Shown here in pieces: positions 20,565 to 34,400 of a stretch of DNA of 64,000 nt; position 1 is the stretch's first letter, and each line of letters opens with the position of its first letter. The notes beneath the pieces are model-generated. The model made no database searches. It was not told the DNA's origin and saw only the letters and a list, made by a program, of their open reading frames with translations. Source of the stretch: Hoplostethus atlanticus (taxonomy: Eukaryota > Chordata > Actinopteri > Trachichthyiformes > Trachichthyidae); contig JAXDDX010000033.1 of the NCBI GenBank assembly GCA_034670405.1, forward strand, positions 4,056,501-4,120,500, written 5' to 3'. The position numbers were made by a program, and so were the translations under genes.

Positions 20565-20935
20565 GCGTTGGGAAGGTAACTTTCAGAATGTAATCCATTA
20601 CAGATTACTGCCTTCATGCTTCAAAATTGTAATCAGTAACACAATCCAGTGGAGTACTCTCACTAAATCAACCAGCCTTTGGGTCCAGTGGTGTTAGTAG
20701 AAGCCTGTGGTTGTAATGAAGCTCCCGGGTGAAAACGTGTGATGAAACTAGAGTGTGAAAGTGCATAGTGGATAAATAAAACTTTAACTTATTGCTATTT
20801 ACAGTCATGTGAAGTGTGTCGTGTATTATCGTAAATCAACCAGGATCAACCGTTATTTTGAAATGTGGAAAATGAAGTGTTTGAGTTTGAGTGACAGGAA
20901 TCCATTTACTGTAATCTGATCAGTGTAATCCAGAA
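20565..20935. mobile_element. Possible decayed DNA transposon
   Basis: GTTGGGAAGGTAACTTTCAG, ATGTAATCCATTACAGATTA and GTAATCAGTAACAC at the left resemble a widespread fish repeat that starts this way. GTAATCTGATCAGTGTAAT near 20915 could be its other end. The class is not certain. Confidence 0.35.
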
Positions 20936-21477
20936 CACGCCCAAGCCCCGCCTAGTCACAGCATTCCTCATACAGTACCGATACCTTCTGCCGTATCGTC
21001 TACTCTTAGCTTCTAGAGGTTTTACTTCATTTGTTCTCATACCGTGTTTTTACACCACAGCGTGTTGTGGATATTAAATATATCTCTCTCTGATGGATCA
21101 ACTGTCACGACTAGTAAAGACGCCTTTGATTACAGCTGTGTCCCTGAGTGCTCCGATCTCACAGGCCGGCTGAAGCCTTTTGATTTCATTCATATTTGGG
21201 TGGTCAGCGATGGACTTGAGCCACGGTCGCCTCCCCGTTATCCGGGGTAATTGCAGTATTCTATTCTAACCGATTGAATTAAATGTCAGAATGACCCGTC
21301 TCAAGAAGCACTTTGGCCCGCTTTGAAATATAATACGAACGCCACGTATCTGTACGGGGGTCCTCGTTTCTTTGCAAAGCTTTTTCATCTAATTGACGCT
21401 GTGGCCGGCGCCTCCTGCTGCCGAGAGTTCACGGTTGTGGTGAAGGGCTGACAGGAGCGGCGTTTGGGTGTGTCTAC

Positions 21478-21662
21478 TGGCGTTAGACCGATATATACCG
21501 GGCCGATATCTGCCAGTCACTGTTGTTCATATGACGGAGATGAGAATCTGTTTTTTACGTGACAGCCTCAGGGGCGTCGGCACGATCAGCCTTTGGAAGC
21601 TTCAATCCAAACATATTGGTATCGGTTCGACCTTCAGAAAACCCACGTGGGTCGAACCCTAG
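21478..21662. mobile_element. Short copy of dispersed family A with both ends
   Basis: It begins GGCGTTAGACCGATAT and ends GGGTCGAACCCTAG, an inverted relation typical of a small hAT-like derivative. Confidence 0.5.
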
Positions 21663-21770
21663 TGTTGACATGAACAGGAGTATTCAGGATACTGATATCC
21701 TGGTTAAGGTCACGTGTGGAATGATATTTTTACATGCATCTTCATATTCTGATCACAAATATCCCTGTAG

Positions 21771-22085
21771 GAAATCCATTATTGCCCATTTATTTAGGAA
21801 AAAAAGTCTTAATAGTAAATTTGTGAGGAGGCCTGACATGTTGGTGATGTCATCTGATTTCCTGAGGTGAATTAAGCCCTCCTTACTCAAACATCGCACC
21901 CTTGGAGAGTCTCATGGCTCACAGGACTAGGGGTCATCAGAGGGCTCTCAGACGGGTCACACCTCTGAGTTAAATGTGATTTGTGTGATGAATTGGCATC
22001 CCGGCATCATGTGTTCATGCCTAAATCGCTGTCTGCCTGAAATGGGCTTTTCAAAGACGTCGGGTCATTTTGGGCTGTACACCAT
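21771..22085 (+). repeat. Local direct duplication, copy 1
   Basis: Nearly identical to 23842-24140 over about 250 bases from CTGACATGTTG to GGGCTGTACACCAT. This copy has about 32 extra bases near 21790-21825. Confidence 0.9.
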
Positions 22086-22502
22086 CGACAATGGAGGAAA
22101 ACAGTAAGAAATGAAAAAACAGCGAAGCTAAACGTGCAGACAAGACCTGTTCACAAATATCCCTGCATGTCTGAATGGACTGAATACACTGGATATTACC
22201 AGCAGTAAATGGTGAACCGCTGTTTGCATGCCTCAGTATCCCTGCTATCCCAATGGAGTTTCTCACAATCCGGATATGAATTCATCCCGGCCATCATAAA
22301 GCAGGATGTAAAAATGTGTGTCAGCTCACCAACTCTTCCACCGTTGGACACTCGCACACTGTTAGACATTAACAATTCTTTGGTGAATCCACTTTCCCTC
22401 AACAAGCGCTATCCTAGTGATTTGCCTACATTTCCCAGAATGCCCTGCGACAACCCCCCATAGAAGGGGACGGGGTGACTTTGTGCTGTACATGTGTAGG
22501 TG

Positions 22503-22529
22503 GAGAGAGAGAGAGAGAGAGAGAGAGAG
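22503..22529. repeat. (GA)n microsatellite
   Basis: About 13 GA units. Confidence 0.95.
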
Positions 22530-23841
22530 CGGTAGCGATGGTGTAGTAAGTTTCTTCCAGTCAAGAAAAAGTGGAGTGAATTCTGTGGTGTTAAAATGAC
22601 AAAAAAAAACCTGTTGAAGAGGGTGTTGTATTTCACACGCTACCAATGACAGATCTGCAGAGATGCAAGCTGTGGCGTTGCATTCTGGTCCATTGAGGCT
22701 ACTGTCGGGGGAGAAATTGGTCTCCTCTCCTCCGATGGATTTCTCCCTGTATGATTGTTGATCGTCGGTCTAGAAAGAAGCCCTTGTTCTTTGATTCTGA
22801 TTGGCTGTCACCAAAACCTGACAATTACCGATGATGTTTTAGATCGCTGAAACATTTTCTGCTATTAAACTTCATTGTAGTTGCACTTGAAATTTCTCAA
22901 CGCGACGTCAATTCATATTTGCTCAGCCAATTATCCACGGGAACAAGAGAAATACACCACTGAACTAGATTTCTCCTTTAAGAAGCCCTATGTACCTATA
23001 GCCCCTCTCTGTCTCAGCACTCCCCATTACAGCCCCACAGAAACACACCACTGTGTATTTCCTTGCTGGCTGGATACTGGTAAACCCAGTACGGTGGCTA
23101 ACAAGACAGGGGAATCCAGATACTGGGTACCACATACTGTACTTCATGTTCTGATGCCTGACGGAAGAAAGGGGCTTTGGCAGGGGTGTCTGGCCAGCTG
23201 GCAGAGAGTTGGGTCGCATGCAGCCTGTGTTTTGTGTCCCACTGTATAGCTGCCATGTCTGAACACTTTGTAATACAGTGTCTGTATTGTCTGACATTTT
23301 CGGCCTCATTGTTACTGGATGGAAGGTGTTAAAAAGCTGAAAATGCAGAAAATCTACTCCTATATCCGCCATCTTTACATCATAAGGAAGGACACTATAT
23401 GTTTTCTTTCATGTGCATTCATGTGTTATTGTATTGTATGACAGACTATGCCCCCCCGCCCACCCCCAAGTCTGCCACATATTGACTGTAAGAATCCAAC
23501 ACATATGGATGGAGGTAGCTTGGGGGGAGCTGCCTTATCTTATTGTACTGTCACCTTATCAGAACCAAAAAAGTGAAATTAAAAAGGAGGAAACAAAGCG
23601 TTAATTTGAAAAAATAAAACTTTGTGCCTACTGTTACAAAATAATTGCTGGCATGAAAGTAAAGCAAAATGATGGTCATTAAGTTATCGGACGTATTAAG
23701 ACTTTCATCTGAGACTGAATCATCTGTTTTTGAAATATTGCCTGGTGAATTTTAAGTAGAAAAATTGTTCAAGGGCATACAGCATACATCAGCTTTTCAT
23801 ATATAATCACACTGATATACTATGGGCATCGTAGTAGCGAT

Positions 23842-24140
23842 TGAAATCCCTTCCATTATTGCCCAGTGAAGACGCCTGACATGTTGCTGATGTCATCTGA
23901 TTTCCTGAGGTGAATTAAGCCCTCCTTACTCAAACATCGCACCCTTGGAGAGTCTCAAGGCTCACAGGACTAGGGGTCATCAGAGGGCTCTCAGACGGGT
24001 CACACCTCTGAGTTAAATGTGATTTGTGTGATGAATTGGCATCCCGTGTCTGTCTGTGACCCCGTGTGTTCATGCCTAAATCGCTGTCTGCCTGAAATGG
24101 GCTTTTCAAAGACGTCGGGTAATTTTGGGCTGTACACCAT
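23842..24140 (+). repeat. Local direct duplication, copy 2
   Basis: Same sequence as 21771-22085 except scattered changes and an added TGTCTGTCTGTGACCCC near 24047-24063. Neither copy has recognisable ends or coding potential. Confidence 0.9.
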
Positions 24141-24516
24141 TTGCTGTGGGCGTGGCCAGCAGTTAGCTGGAAATCAGACCAACATTTTTTTTTAAATTGC
24201 AGATTGCTTGCATTCGCCGTCTGCTTCTTCAACGCCTGTGGCGGCTTTACGGACGCCGGGTACCTCAGTTTCAAGGTAGACAGCGCATCAAGATGAGTGA
24301 CAAGTGTTGGGGTGAACTTGACCAGCTGAGGGGGAGGAGGGCGGGACAAACAATGCACTTTGCTGCCTCAAGGCGGGTTGTAGCTTTAACCCCTAACTCT
24401 TCCAGTGAAGCGTCCAACAGGAGAAGGCTGCCGTTATTCTATGTGTATACATTTAAAACAGGGCGTTGCTTAAAACACCAGACTGTATTTCAGGAAATGT
24501 TCCTTGGAAAAAATAA

Positions 24517-24520
<4 letters not shown>

Positions 24521-24547
<27 letters not shown>
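24521..24547. repeat. (AT)n microsatellite
   Basis: About 13 AT units following AAATAAATAA. Confidence 0.9.
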
Positions 24548-24551
<4 letters not shown>

Positions 24552-26300
24552 AATGCAGGACAGTATCCATGTATAAAGAAAGAATAATCTGACATAACAT
24601 TTCTGATTCAGGATATTTTTAGATTTATCTTTTAGTAGCAAAAACAATAGATTTGACCACATAAACATCATCTACAACTCCAGGTAAGAAATGTGTACGG
24701 TTATGCTGTAACAAAACAGTGAAGCACCTCCTCACGTCTGCTCCTAGTACAGCTTTACCCAGAACACACATTCCTTCCGGAGTATGGTACAAAAAAAGCC
24801 AATATACAGAGACGTTATACACGCAGTCAATCGGAAATATCACAAAATAAGTCATTCAAACAACACAATGTGTGAAATGACAGAGAGTGTATACATTGTA
24901 CTCCTTAGTTGTCTCATGGGTCAGTTCGCCAGAAACATGCAACTTGAACACCTGACAAAAAAGCAAACAACTTCAACGTTGTTGAACATAAACCTTCTGT
25001 ACTGTGTACGGTCATAAAGTGGGTTTATTACACAATCTATATAATTAGTTGTAATTATTAAATCCATATCTGCCTGTCTTGTTCCACACAGACAGTAGGA
25101 AGTCAATGTACATTGCCCATGGTGGGAGGTTTGTTCCAAAATGAGATATCCACCATTTGAAAAAAGTGACACCTATTCTGACAAAATGATTGATAGTACA
25201 ATCTCAAAACTGGTTCTGGTACTTTTCGAAAGCCGTTGGATGACTTCCTTCCTTGACTGATAAAATGAGAAAACTTTTACTTACTGGAGCCTGTATATTT
25301 TTAGAGGTATTGAACGATGAACCTCAGCTAGTCTTTTCCCCCAAAATGGATATACAGTGTTTTAAGAAAAGCTTTCAATTGAGAACCAAAACATTTATTT
25401 TTCCTATTGGTCCTGAAAAATTAAATGTACAAGAAGAAAAAGTGCGTCAGTTTCTTCCTCAATAATTTGGCATTTTTGAAACAATTACCGTTTTTCACAT
25501 ACATCCATGGTTCAGGGGATGACTGGTTCAATAATCTATGTAATCACATGAAATTTGATCTGGACGGCAGACAGAATTATTCAGTGAACCTTCAAATATA
25601 TACTCTGTATAGAAAGTAAATATATTCACATACACTTATATCGATAAATCTTTTCTTACATCTTTATGAATCATAGCATCACATCTATGTATACTGCACC
25701 GTTCAGCCAGATCAGGTTAAACTGGATTTGTGGGTATCAGAGATGAGGATGGGTTCATATTAAGATTTTACATCAGAAGTACCGGCCATACCCTGCTCTG
25801 GTGCAGAGGGGGAGGTGTGAGTTTGACCAGCAACATAAAAAATATAAAACTTTAATTTCATTACATATTTTAAATTGACACAGTATAATAGCAGTCCGAG
25901 GGCATATCTCTGTAGTAGAGTGCGTCACTCTGTCATTTCCTTTATGTTCTTCGTGGCTGATCAGCCGAAGTTTGTCTTCAAACAAGACCTGATCCGTTTC
26001 TGTACAAATTGTGAGGCAAAACAGTCCAAAGGTTTTTATTTCTATAGTTTATATTTGGCTATTACTGTGAATCCACCCTTGTCCTGTCTCACTCAAGTCA
26101 TCTGCTCCTTCTGCAGACTGTGCTTTGTACAGTAGTCACCACCCCGGTGTGGCTTTCTCACCACCAACAAGGGATGAACATGACTGTGTTTCATGCAGAA
26201 CACAGAGGGAAGGCTCTTTGACCAGTAGGTCTGTCTTGGCATAGCTGCTTGCCATCCGTTTGGGCAGTGTCTTGACAGCGTGTGATAGTCTTCATGTTTC
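24548..26300 (-). other. Probable lrfn2 3' UTR region
   Basis: Downstream of the lrfn2 stop on its strand, AT-rich and free of clear transposons. AATAAA on the minus strand occurs at about 26033, 25391 and 25026. Which of them is used cannot be told from sequence. Confidence 0.4.
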
Positions 26301-27282
26301 CTAGACAGTACTCTCCATCACCCAGTCAGCACTGTCTATTGTCCCTTTGCTCCCTCCTGTGTCCCCTTCCTCATCGCACTGCAGCAGCATGCCATTTACA
26401 GAAAGGCTCCTCTTAGTCCAGATGCTGCTGATCCTGCGTGGGTAGCTGCACAGCGGGGCGCCGCCGCCACCCGTTACGTCTCCCATGTCAAAGGACTGGC
26501 TCCTCTTTGGCTTGGAGTCCAGAGGTAGCATGAGGAGCCGGCTGAGTCGGGAGTCCAGCGTCCGGCCCAGCAGCGGCTCCCTGTCTGTGGCCGGCCTCGC
26601 CGCCGTCACCGCGGTGCTACTGGTGGGTGACGGGTCTTGGTCCTGCACCCCCCGCAGCTCCAGTGATGTGAATGCCCCGAGAAGGTGGTCCAGGTTAGGC
26701 CGGTGCTTGGAGGGGGCTGACCTCCAAATGTTGGCGAGTGTGCTGTTCGGGCTGTACGAGTCCCCGGCCATGGAGCCCGAGGAGGAAGAGGAGGACGTGA
26801 GGCTGCTCTGCAGGGAGCCACACTTGAACTCCACCACCTCATCCTGCAGTGTCACTTTGGCCTTGACTTTAGCCTGGGGCTGGGGCTGGGGCTGGGCTTG
26901 TGGCTGGGGCAGGAGCACTCCATTCTGCCCCAGCCGACCCCCGTTGGTCTGAGAGTGTGTTTCGCTAACGCTGGTCAGCTTTCCCACCGGAGGCTCGTTA
27001 TCCCCAACCTTGTAGCGCACCATGAGGATGACGATGAAGACGAGCAGGGTGGCCACGATGACGCCCCCTACCACCAGGATCATGGTGCCTCCCAGCAGCT
27101 GGCTGGGCAGAGACTGGCACTGAGGGTAGTCGTCCTGGGTGAAGAACTGTGTGCAGCCCACTACGTTGGTGGCGGTCAGCGTGGTGGCCGTGTCGTCCCA
27201 GGCGGCCAGCACACACAGATCGTAGCGGGTCCCCGACACCAGGTTGGTCACCAGGAAGGCTTTGCTGGAGGCCGGGATCATC
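26301..27282 (-). CDS. lrfn2: lrfn2 second coding exon: rest of FN3, membrane helix, PDZ-ligand tail
   Basis: The acceptor TTGTTCAG at 27283 opens with G, completing Arg, then [21 protein letters not shown] strongly hydrophobic segment ([20 protein letters not shown]) is the membrane helix. The tail has a Pro-Gln repeat ([12 protein letters not shown], encoded by repeated CTGGGG on the plus strand near 26873-26915), a Ser run, [17 protein letters not shown] and [14 protein letters not shown], ending ESTV before a TAG at 26301-26303. Confidence 0.93.
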
Positions 27283-30200
27283 CTGAACAAAGACAAGGAA
27301 AATAATTAAGCCCTTCAGGTTAATTACTGTGGAAAGATAACAAGGTGTTTCTTGACAATGGCCTAGGCTGGTATCTTATTTAAAAGACACAGAGGAAACT
27401 GTAAAAAAAACTAGAAGAGCTATATAGTAAATCCAATAAATGATAGAGCCATCAACATCTTAACACATTACACATGTAATTTCAGTACACAGAGACTCAA
27501 CTAACCGCTGTGGTAATATGAGAGTTATTCATGACGCAATTTTTCATTAAAGGAGAGGAAGGATTCCCATTTGCATTCCCTAGGAGTTTCTCTCCGCTGC
27601 AAAGTCTCTGCGGTTGCTGCCTTAACAGACAGCCAACAGTAATTGGCTTTATCTCTCAGAGCCATCTGTCTTGCTGCAGTGAACAGAGGGTCCATTTGAT
27701 ATCGGAGCTGTGGAGCAGCAGATAAATAAACAACCAGAAAACCCAGGAAAGACAGGACAAAAATTGAGCGAGGCCTATTTTTTTGTGTACGGGCAAAAGC
27801 CAGATACCTTTGGACCTCGGGGAACTGTCACGCATCCTTGCGGTATGAACAACAACACCAGGGAGAGTGTCAGGTGGTGGGTGTTAAGCTCTGGAGAGCC
27901 ATAATGCTGTGCGTGTTTGCGGGTTGAGGAAAAAAATGCTCTCCCCCTGCCTCGACAACAACCATCACGGTGTTGAGGTACCCCCTGAGCATGACTCTAA
28001 ACCTCCAACTGCCCCAGGCAAGCTGCTCAGCGGCCAACAGTAGCAGGCTGGTGGTTGTACTGCTACAGATGGTTAAGGGACGTTACCCACTCACTTCCCT
28101 GACCAAGAGTTTCCCTGCAGAGATTAAAAGAAGTAATGCTCTGGTCTTAAGCCCGTTCCTCTAACCTTTAGGCCGATTCTGGGCCAAACGGTATTTTGCA
28201 CGTATAGGTTTTAGTCTGTTTATGTGCCAGACGGGTAGAGTTTGGTATATAGAGCAAAACAATAACTGTCAGGAAATGTAGACATCACAGTTCAGCGATG
28301 TCCACCCCTTACCCTACACTGGGTTCGAATCCTCCCCTCCCTTCGCACTCACACACGGTTTAGCTGTGTTGATGTATCAGTTAGGCAGGCTTGTACTGGT
28401 GTGGCTAGGCTAATGCTAGGTCAAGGCTAGGTTCAAGGCTAACCAAGGCGAGATCAATGCTAATGGCGAGGGTAAAAGGGAGTTGTGAGGTGGTGGCATG
28501 GAGGGGGGGTGTTTCCAGGACGCTGGAATACACCGTTGAGCCTTCTTGAGGTGTCATGGCCCAACTCAACGAAACATCGGTGAAGGAAGGTGCCCGCTTG
28601 ATAACCCCGATGACGTGCCGCATAGCGCTGTTGGCTAGGGGAGGTCACTGTGAATGGTGCCATCTGAGGAATGACTCTGTAGATCTATGACGGTGTAGCC
28701 TGATGTCTGCTATGGTGTTCATCTGATGGTGGTTATATTACTTGTATTTTTTAATCTGACTTGGGTTTCTACAAGTGTTTACCTTGGATTATGGCACAAG
28801 GGATAGTAACATCTTATCCTGTGTATTAATGAATTTGGTCAATTTAGTATTTTCTGTTGTGTGCTGATGTAGTAAACCCCACCCATCTGCTACCTGCTAA
28901 ATGGCCTAGATCTGCTCAGGAAAGCCCTGAGGGTGCGATCACACCTACAGTTTGTTTTCTTTGGTCTGATCCATCGAAAAGTTGTTGCATTTTTGTGTTC
29001 ACATGGACTCACATGTAGCTCGTTTATTGGACAGTCCTGGTAACCGGTCATCCCAGCCTGTCAAAACAAATCCAGATTCCAGTCCCTGTAACCTTAGCAA
29101 AGCATGATGGACTTGTCTGCCATCTTTGCTGTCATTTACCTTCTCTGGTGTTTATACCAGTTAAGACCACATTAAGAAATAGCTGAATATGAGCATCGTT
29201 CCAGTTTGCCCTTGCTTCTTTCTGTCATGCATGAGAAACTATCAGATGTCAACAACTGAAACCAAACAGTCGCACTTTTGTCGCGTCACATACTGCTTAT
29301 TTGCACAATCTCTAACTAAACTAAAAAGGTTCCTCCTGTGAAGGTTCCTGCCCCCAAAAAGGTTTCAGTTTCCTGCTGTGGAAAAAAAAACGGCTATACA
29401 CACCCGACATTTTGCTCTAGCCCAGTGAGTTACCGGTACGCAAACAGAAGAAGCTCTTTGACAGAGAAAAAAAGTTCCTACTTCTCAAACAACTAGTGAT
29501 TTGGTCTATTACAGAATAATAATTGGCTGCCTGGGATTTACAGAGGAGTTCTATAGCCTAGTGATGGTTTTGCTGGGCACTGCTTCCTCCTGTGTCCGAG
29601 TCTAATTGATTTCAGGTTGTCGGCATAGACGGGCTAATTCATTTTTAACTCAAATACATAGGGATACAGTGGAAGTCCAGGGAAACCTATGCCCGTGCTT
29701 ATCACGAGGAGATAAAAGTTTTCTCCCGCCCCTTCAGGCTGCAAAAGGCAATTTGTAGAGTGCCCTGCGTAGTTCCCAGTGATGGTGTGAGGCCATAACA
29801 TTAATCAGAATGAAAGAGTGGGAGAGAGAGAGAGAGAGTCAGAGAGAAAAGAGAGGGAAGGCGACGGGCTACCGGCTTCGGCGTCTTAAAGCGTTGGAAG
29901 AGATTTGTCAGTTACAGTTTTAATATTCAACATATTTTCTCAGTTCAAAGAAAGAAACCTGACACAACAAATAAATCACTACTTCAGGCTGTCGACAATC
30001 ATTAAACTATTTCATGGCTCATATTTTTTTTTTCCCCCCCAAACTACGACGACTCTAGCTTCCAAAACATTATTCATTATCTTTATTGATTCCTCTTTTT
30101 CTCTGGACAAATATAGACAAGGTCATGTCAAATGGTCTCCTGCCCCATTGATTCAGCGTAAACATCAGGGTGCTGCTGGGAAACCTGGTTATGCTTATAT

Positions 30201-31390
30201 AAGCAAAATCCCTAATGGCCTCTCACTGGCTACTTCTCACCGAGGCTTTCGCGGCCTCCTGCAAATGTATTGTAGCAAGGGGGGGGGGGGGGGGGATTAA
30301 ATGGGCCGTGGCGTTTTTCTGTGTCTGTCTATACCCTTGAGTCTATCCTGGTTGAAATAAAGCATCCCCTTACTCTAACTGTAATGGATGAGCGCATTAA
30401 GAGTGGAAAGCCGATGTTGCCACCTCAGGTCAGCGATTTGCGTTACAGTCTCAAGCTCGATGCAACTATGATGACATAGCTTGTGCAGACCTGCGCCCAG
30501 CACTGCAGGAAGCCTTTATCTCTTTGACAATCCGGTCTCATTAAAGAGAATCATAGCACAGATAAGAGTACACAACCGCCACGAGAAGCCAGCAGCTAAG
30601 TGTCTGAAATGGTTGCTGCACCAAATAAAAACGTGAAAACAACAAAATGAGTTCCATATTTAACAGTTATTTCTAATCCTATTAAGACAAAAGATGCTGT
30701 CTTATCGTGTTGCTTCTGGTACTTACTGTAACAGCTCTATGAGGTTTCCTTAAATCATATAACATCTTAAAGTGAGTGGCACTGTGTTACTTCATCATCA
30801 CATACATTTTTTTAAATATCAGCTGAGGAAACAGAACGGCGGTGATTTCTGAAATGTAGACTCTCAAAATACTTGTAAGAGAATCTTTGATGAAATGAAA
30901 TGTGGTGATCTGTTGACTTAGTAAGAGGTTATTCTTGATCCTCTTATCCTCCTGTGACCTGACGCCGACAAACAAAAATGAAAAAAAAAATCTCATTTTC
31001 AACCAACATTGAAGTCAGGGCCTTTTGATTCGTAGAGCAGAAATGTAGTTCCTTGAAATGCAAACCACAAAACGAGTCTCACATTTCCTTTTAGGAGAAC
31101 TACTGGAAGAATTCAAATATCCCTCTGTTTCAAAATGGGACCAACTCAATCAACACATTACAGCTGGACTTGGTGTTGAGTGACTCCCCTCACTAATCAA
31201 AGTCTGTCCATTTGAACCAGCAGGTTTATCTCATTTCAATTAGAGGGTCCAGTATTGTGACTGCCTGTGAGGACTTTTAATCAATTAAACTACATTTATA
31301 TATATAAAACATCATCAAGAACATATTCTTATATTCTTATCCTGAGACAAAATAAAATCATGAAAACTCACTTTCTAGTCTTCGTCTGTT

Positions 31391-31458
<68 letters not shown>

Positions 31459-34400
31459 CCTCCCTCTCCCTGCAGGTTGGTGGGCGTGTCCCTGAGGGCT
31501 CCTGTCTGCTGATTCCTATCCCACATCTTCTCCTGTGTCTATCAGCTCTGCCCTCACACATGCTCACTGCTTGCTTGTCTAGTATGTCTACCCTAGTGTG
31601 CCTATTGCCGGTCTAGTAAGTTCCTTGTCAGTATTTGTCTGTATCTGTAAGTGAAGTCTTGCCATTCTGAGAACCTCTGACTCAACCCTGCGTCGGCTTC
31701 TGGGTCCACCTGTACGTGATCACTACAACTGATGTGTATCACAGAGAACTGAGTTTGAAACATATTGAGCGTTGGATCTTTAAACCAAACAAGTTGAGTT
31801 GATGCAAGAGGATTATTATATTTATATATATATCCATTATATTCAATTTTAAATTTCTGTAATACAAATTCAGTTTGCAATTCAATTTGAGCATCACAAA
31901 TTCAATTTCCGGCTAATCTCAGCCCATATTAAGGTCTTATTTGTGTTGACCTTGCACCTTTAATGCTTTGCGGTTGAGTCCGTTACCATGGATAAACAAA
32001 ATCTTCCTGTCTACCTGTAGCACCCTGCCCATGACAGCTCCCACCTCCCTCTTTGACTGAGCAACACAGGGGAAACAGATGATCCCTATCCCTGTAGTGA
32101 TCTGTGATGTTTTGAGATGCGCTAACAGGCATCCTAACCAGTTTCTCAGATTTAAAATATGAGCTTACCCAGGTTATTTGAACTGAACTATGATATTGAT
32201 GCTAGGGCTGGTAATTGTAAGGAGTTTAGATAATCCCATGCCATTTTCGATTCTCCCTATTGATTTGATTCTTCATCAATTCCCTTAAGAATTCCTATTA
32301 GATGAATTGTTAGGGGGGAAAGAGTACATACAGCTTTAATGGAGCGCCCTAATGTCCAAATACGTCATTGTTTCCAATCAATCATTGTTTTCGGCTCTGC
32401 TGTTGGAACAAACACCATCCAGCTGAGCAACAGCCTCTTGGCATTGATAAGAGGAATCAATAGTACAGCTTATGGGCAATTTGGAACTGGGACTAAATCT
32501 GAACCGGTTCTTGATACCCTGGCCTAACTAGCCGATGTCAACAAGACACATTCCTGTAGACTCATTGAACTTGCTGATGAAAGAAAGTCTGGTTCTGGAG
32601 TTCAACGATAATACTCACCTCTTGTTTTCTTGCTCCTGGTAACGCACCTATAAAATTACCTTGACATTTCAAAATGAGCGACTCTGTATGGTGCTGTTTA
32701 GTCCCAGAGCTGTAATCAATAGAGTATGTTTCTCAGTATATAAGCCGTGAAACCAGCAGTCTCTTCAGCTCAGTAGCTTGCTTTTATTCCTGAACTGCAT
32801 CTCTGTGACAGAGGCGTGGGCGTGAAATCACATGACATGCGACACTTGAGCCATTATATGGTTAAAGTATTGCTCTGAGGCCTTATTGCAATTGAACTGA
32901 AATATTACTCAAGGCCTGGGCCTGACACATAACTTCCATTATCGTGCCCACATACAATCCCATCGCCCTGCTTCACGGTCTCTTACACAAGTATGATGTG
33001 TATGGATAATGCGCTTCACCTATTCATGACCATGATAAAGTCATAAAGACATTTTTCCCCACTCTTGCCTAGCAACAAGGCGTAATGCTGCTGTCAGATC
33101 AAAACCTTGTAACATCTCAGAATAGTCAACTTTTTTGAAAAACAGAACGACAACTGCTCATTCTTGAACTTTTCTCATGAGTTTCGAATGAGCTTCCATG
33201 GCCCTTAGGTCATAAAATTCACCCAACCTATATAAAGGACTGTGTAAACCACAAGGAAAAATATGGAAACTGGTGCTATGGGGGTTTTCGACCAAGCTGG
33301 TATATAGATGAGACTGTCTTCAAGCTCTAGTGTTTGAAGAGGAAGCAGCTGGATTCTCTTCTCTTTCTCCCACACAACAATGGGATGCAGCTGAAATGAT
33401 TAAGTTGTCTACATCCCTCGAGTCTTAGCAGCTACAGGCCCAACTTTCTCAAAACCTCTATTCTTATCCAAACCTTTAGAGAAACTTGTCTCAACTTTTT
33501 ATGAATCCAACTTTCCAGGTTTCAATCATGAATCAAACTACATCTTTGAGACATTTCAATCTGTTTTTTAGAACAATGCACATTAAGGTAGCAAACGATA
33601 TTCTTATGGCAGTGGATTCGTTCTAGTTTAATCCTTCTAGATGTTAGTGCAGCTTTTGATAATATAGACCATGGCATCTTAATTGATCGCCTGAATCCCT
33701 GGGTTGGCATTAAGGACTATGCACTAAACTGATTCAGCTCATCTCCTCCTCAGATCAACCTTTTCTGTTCAAATTTGGAGACATCATCCTCAGTAGACAT
33801 CACCTGTGGGGTTCTTCGAGGTTCAGTTTTAGGTCCCCATCTTTTTTTCTACTTACACGCTTCCTCTTAGCCACATCATCACACATCTCCTTTCACTTTT
33901 ATCCTGACCGTATGCAGCCCTTGAAATCCCAAAACTCGAATAGCCTGGCCACGCTTAAAGAATACCTCGCTGCCATGAAATGTTGGATGTGTCAGATTTT
34001 TTTTACTTTAACTTGACACTCTATCAACTTAAATAAAATCAGCTACAAAGCCATTCTTGCTTTTATTTCCACTGGCCTAGACTACTGCTTCTGTCTTCAT
34101 TCCTGCCTAAATCAAAGGTTTCTCCAATGACTCCAGGACAGCAGCAGCAGCTCGGATTTTAATTGGTGCTAACAGAAGAAATCACTTCACCCCCAATTCT
34201 GGCATCGATTCACTGGTTACCTGTTCAGAATTGACTTTAAGATTTTGCTTGATTTCACTTGTAAAGCACAGATGAGTTTGGCTCCCAGTTTTACCTCTTA
34301 CTTGATAAGGGGTTAACCCGGATAAGCCGACAGTACATCCCTGGGTAGCTCCTTCTTCTCATTCCTAAATCTACACTTAAGGAAACCAGGCTTTCGGAAT

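Larger units (their letters stand above)
18061..24547. other. Intergenic DNA between ankrd9 and lrfn2
   Basis: No coding gene recognised. It holds microsatellites, pieces of three dispersed repeats and a local ~300-bp duplication, listed separately. Open frames in this stretch follow repeats or look random. Confidence 0.5.

Noticed and set aside
26485-27305. Plus-strand frames over the last lrfn2 exon
   Set aside because: Antisense shadows; the minus-strand frame matches LRFN2 through to ESTV.
31267-31616. Frames containing SLSLSL or RERERE runs
   Set aside because: Translation of the CT microsatellite; the same applies at 22409, 39498, 44846 and 51183.
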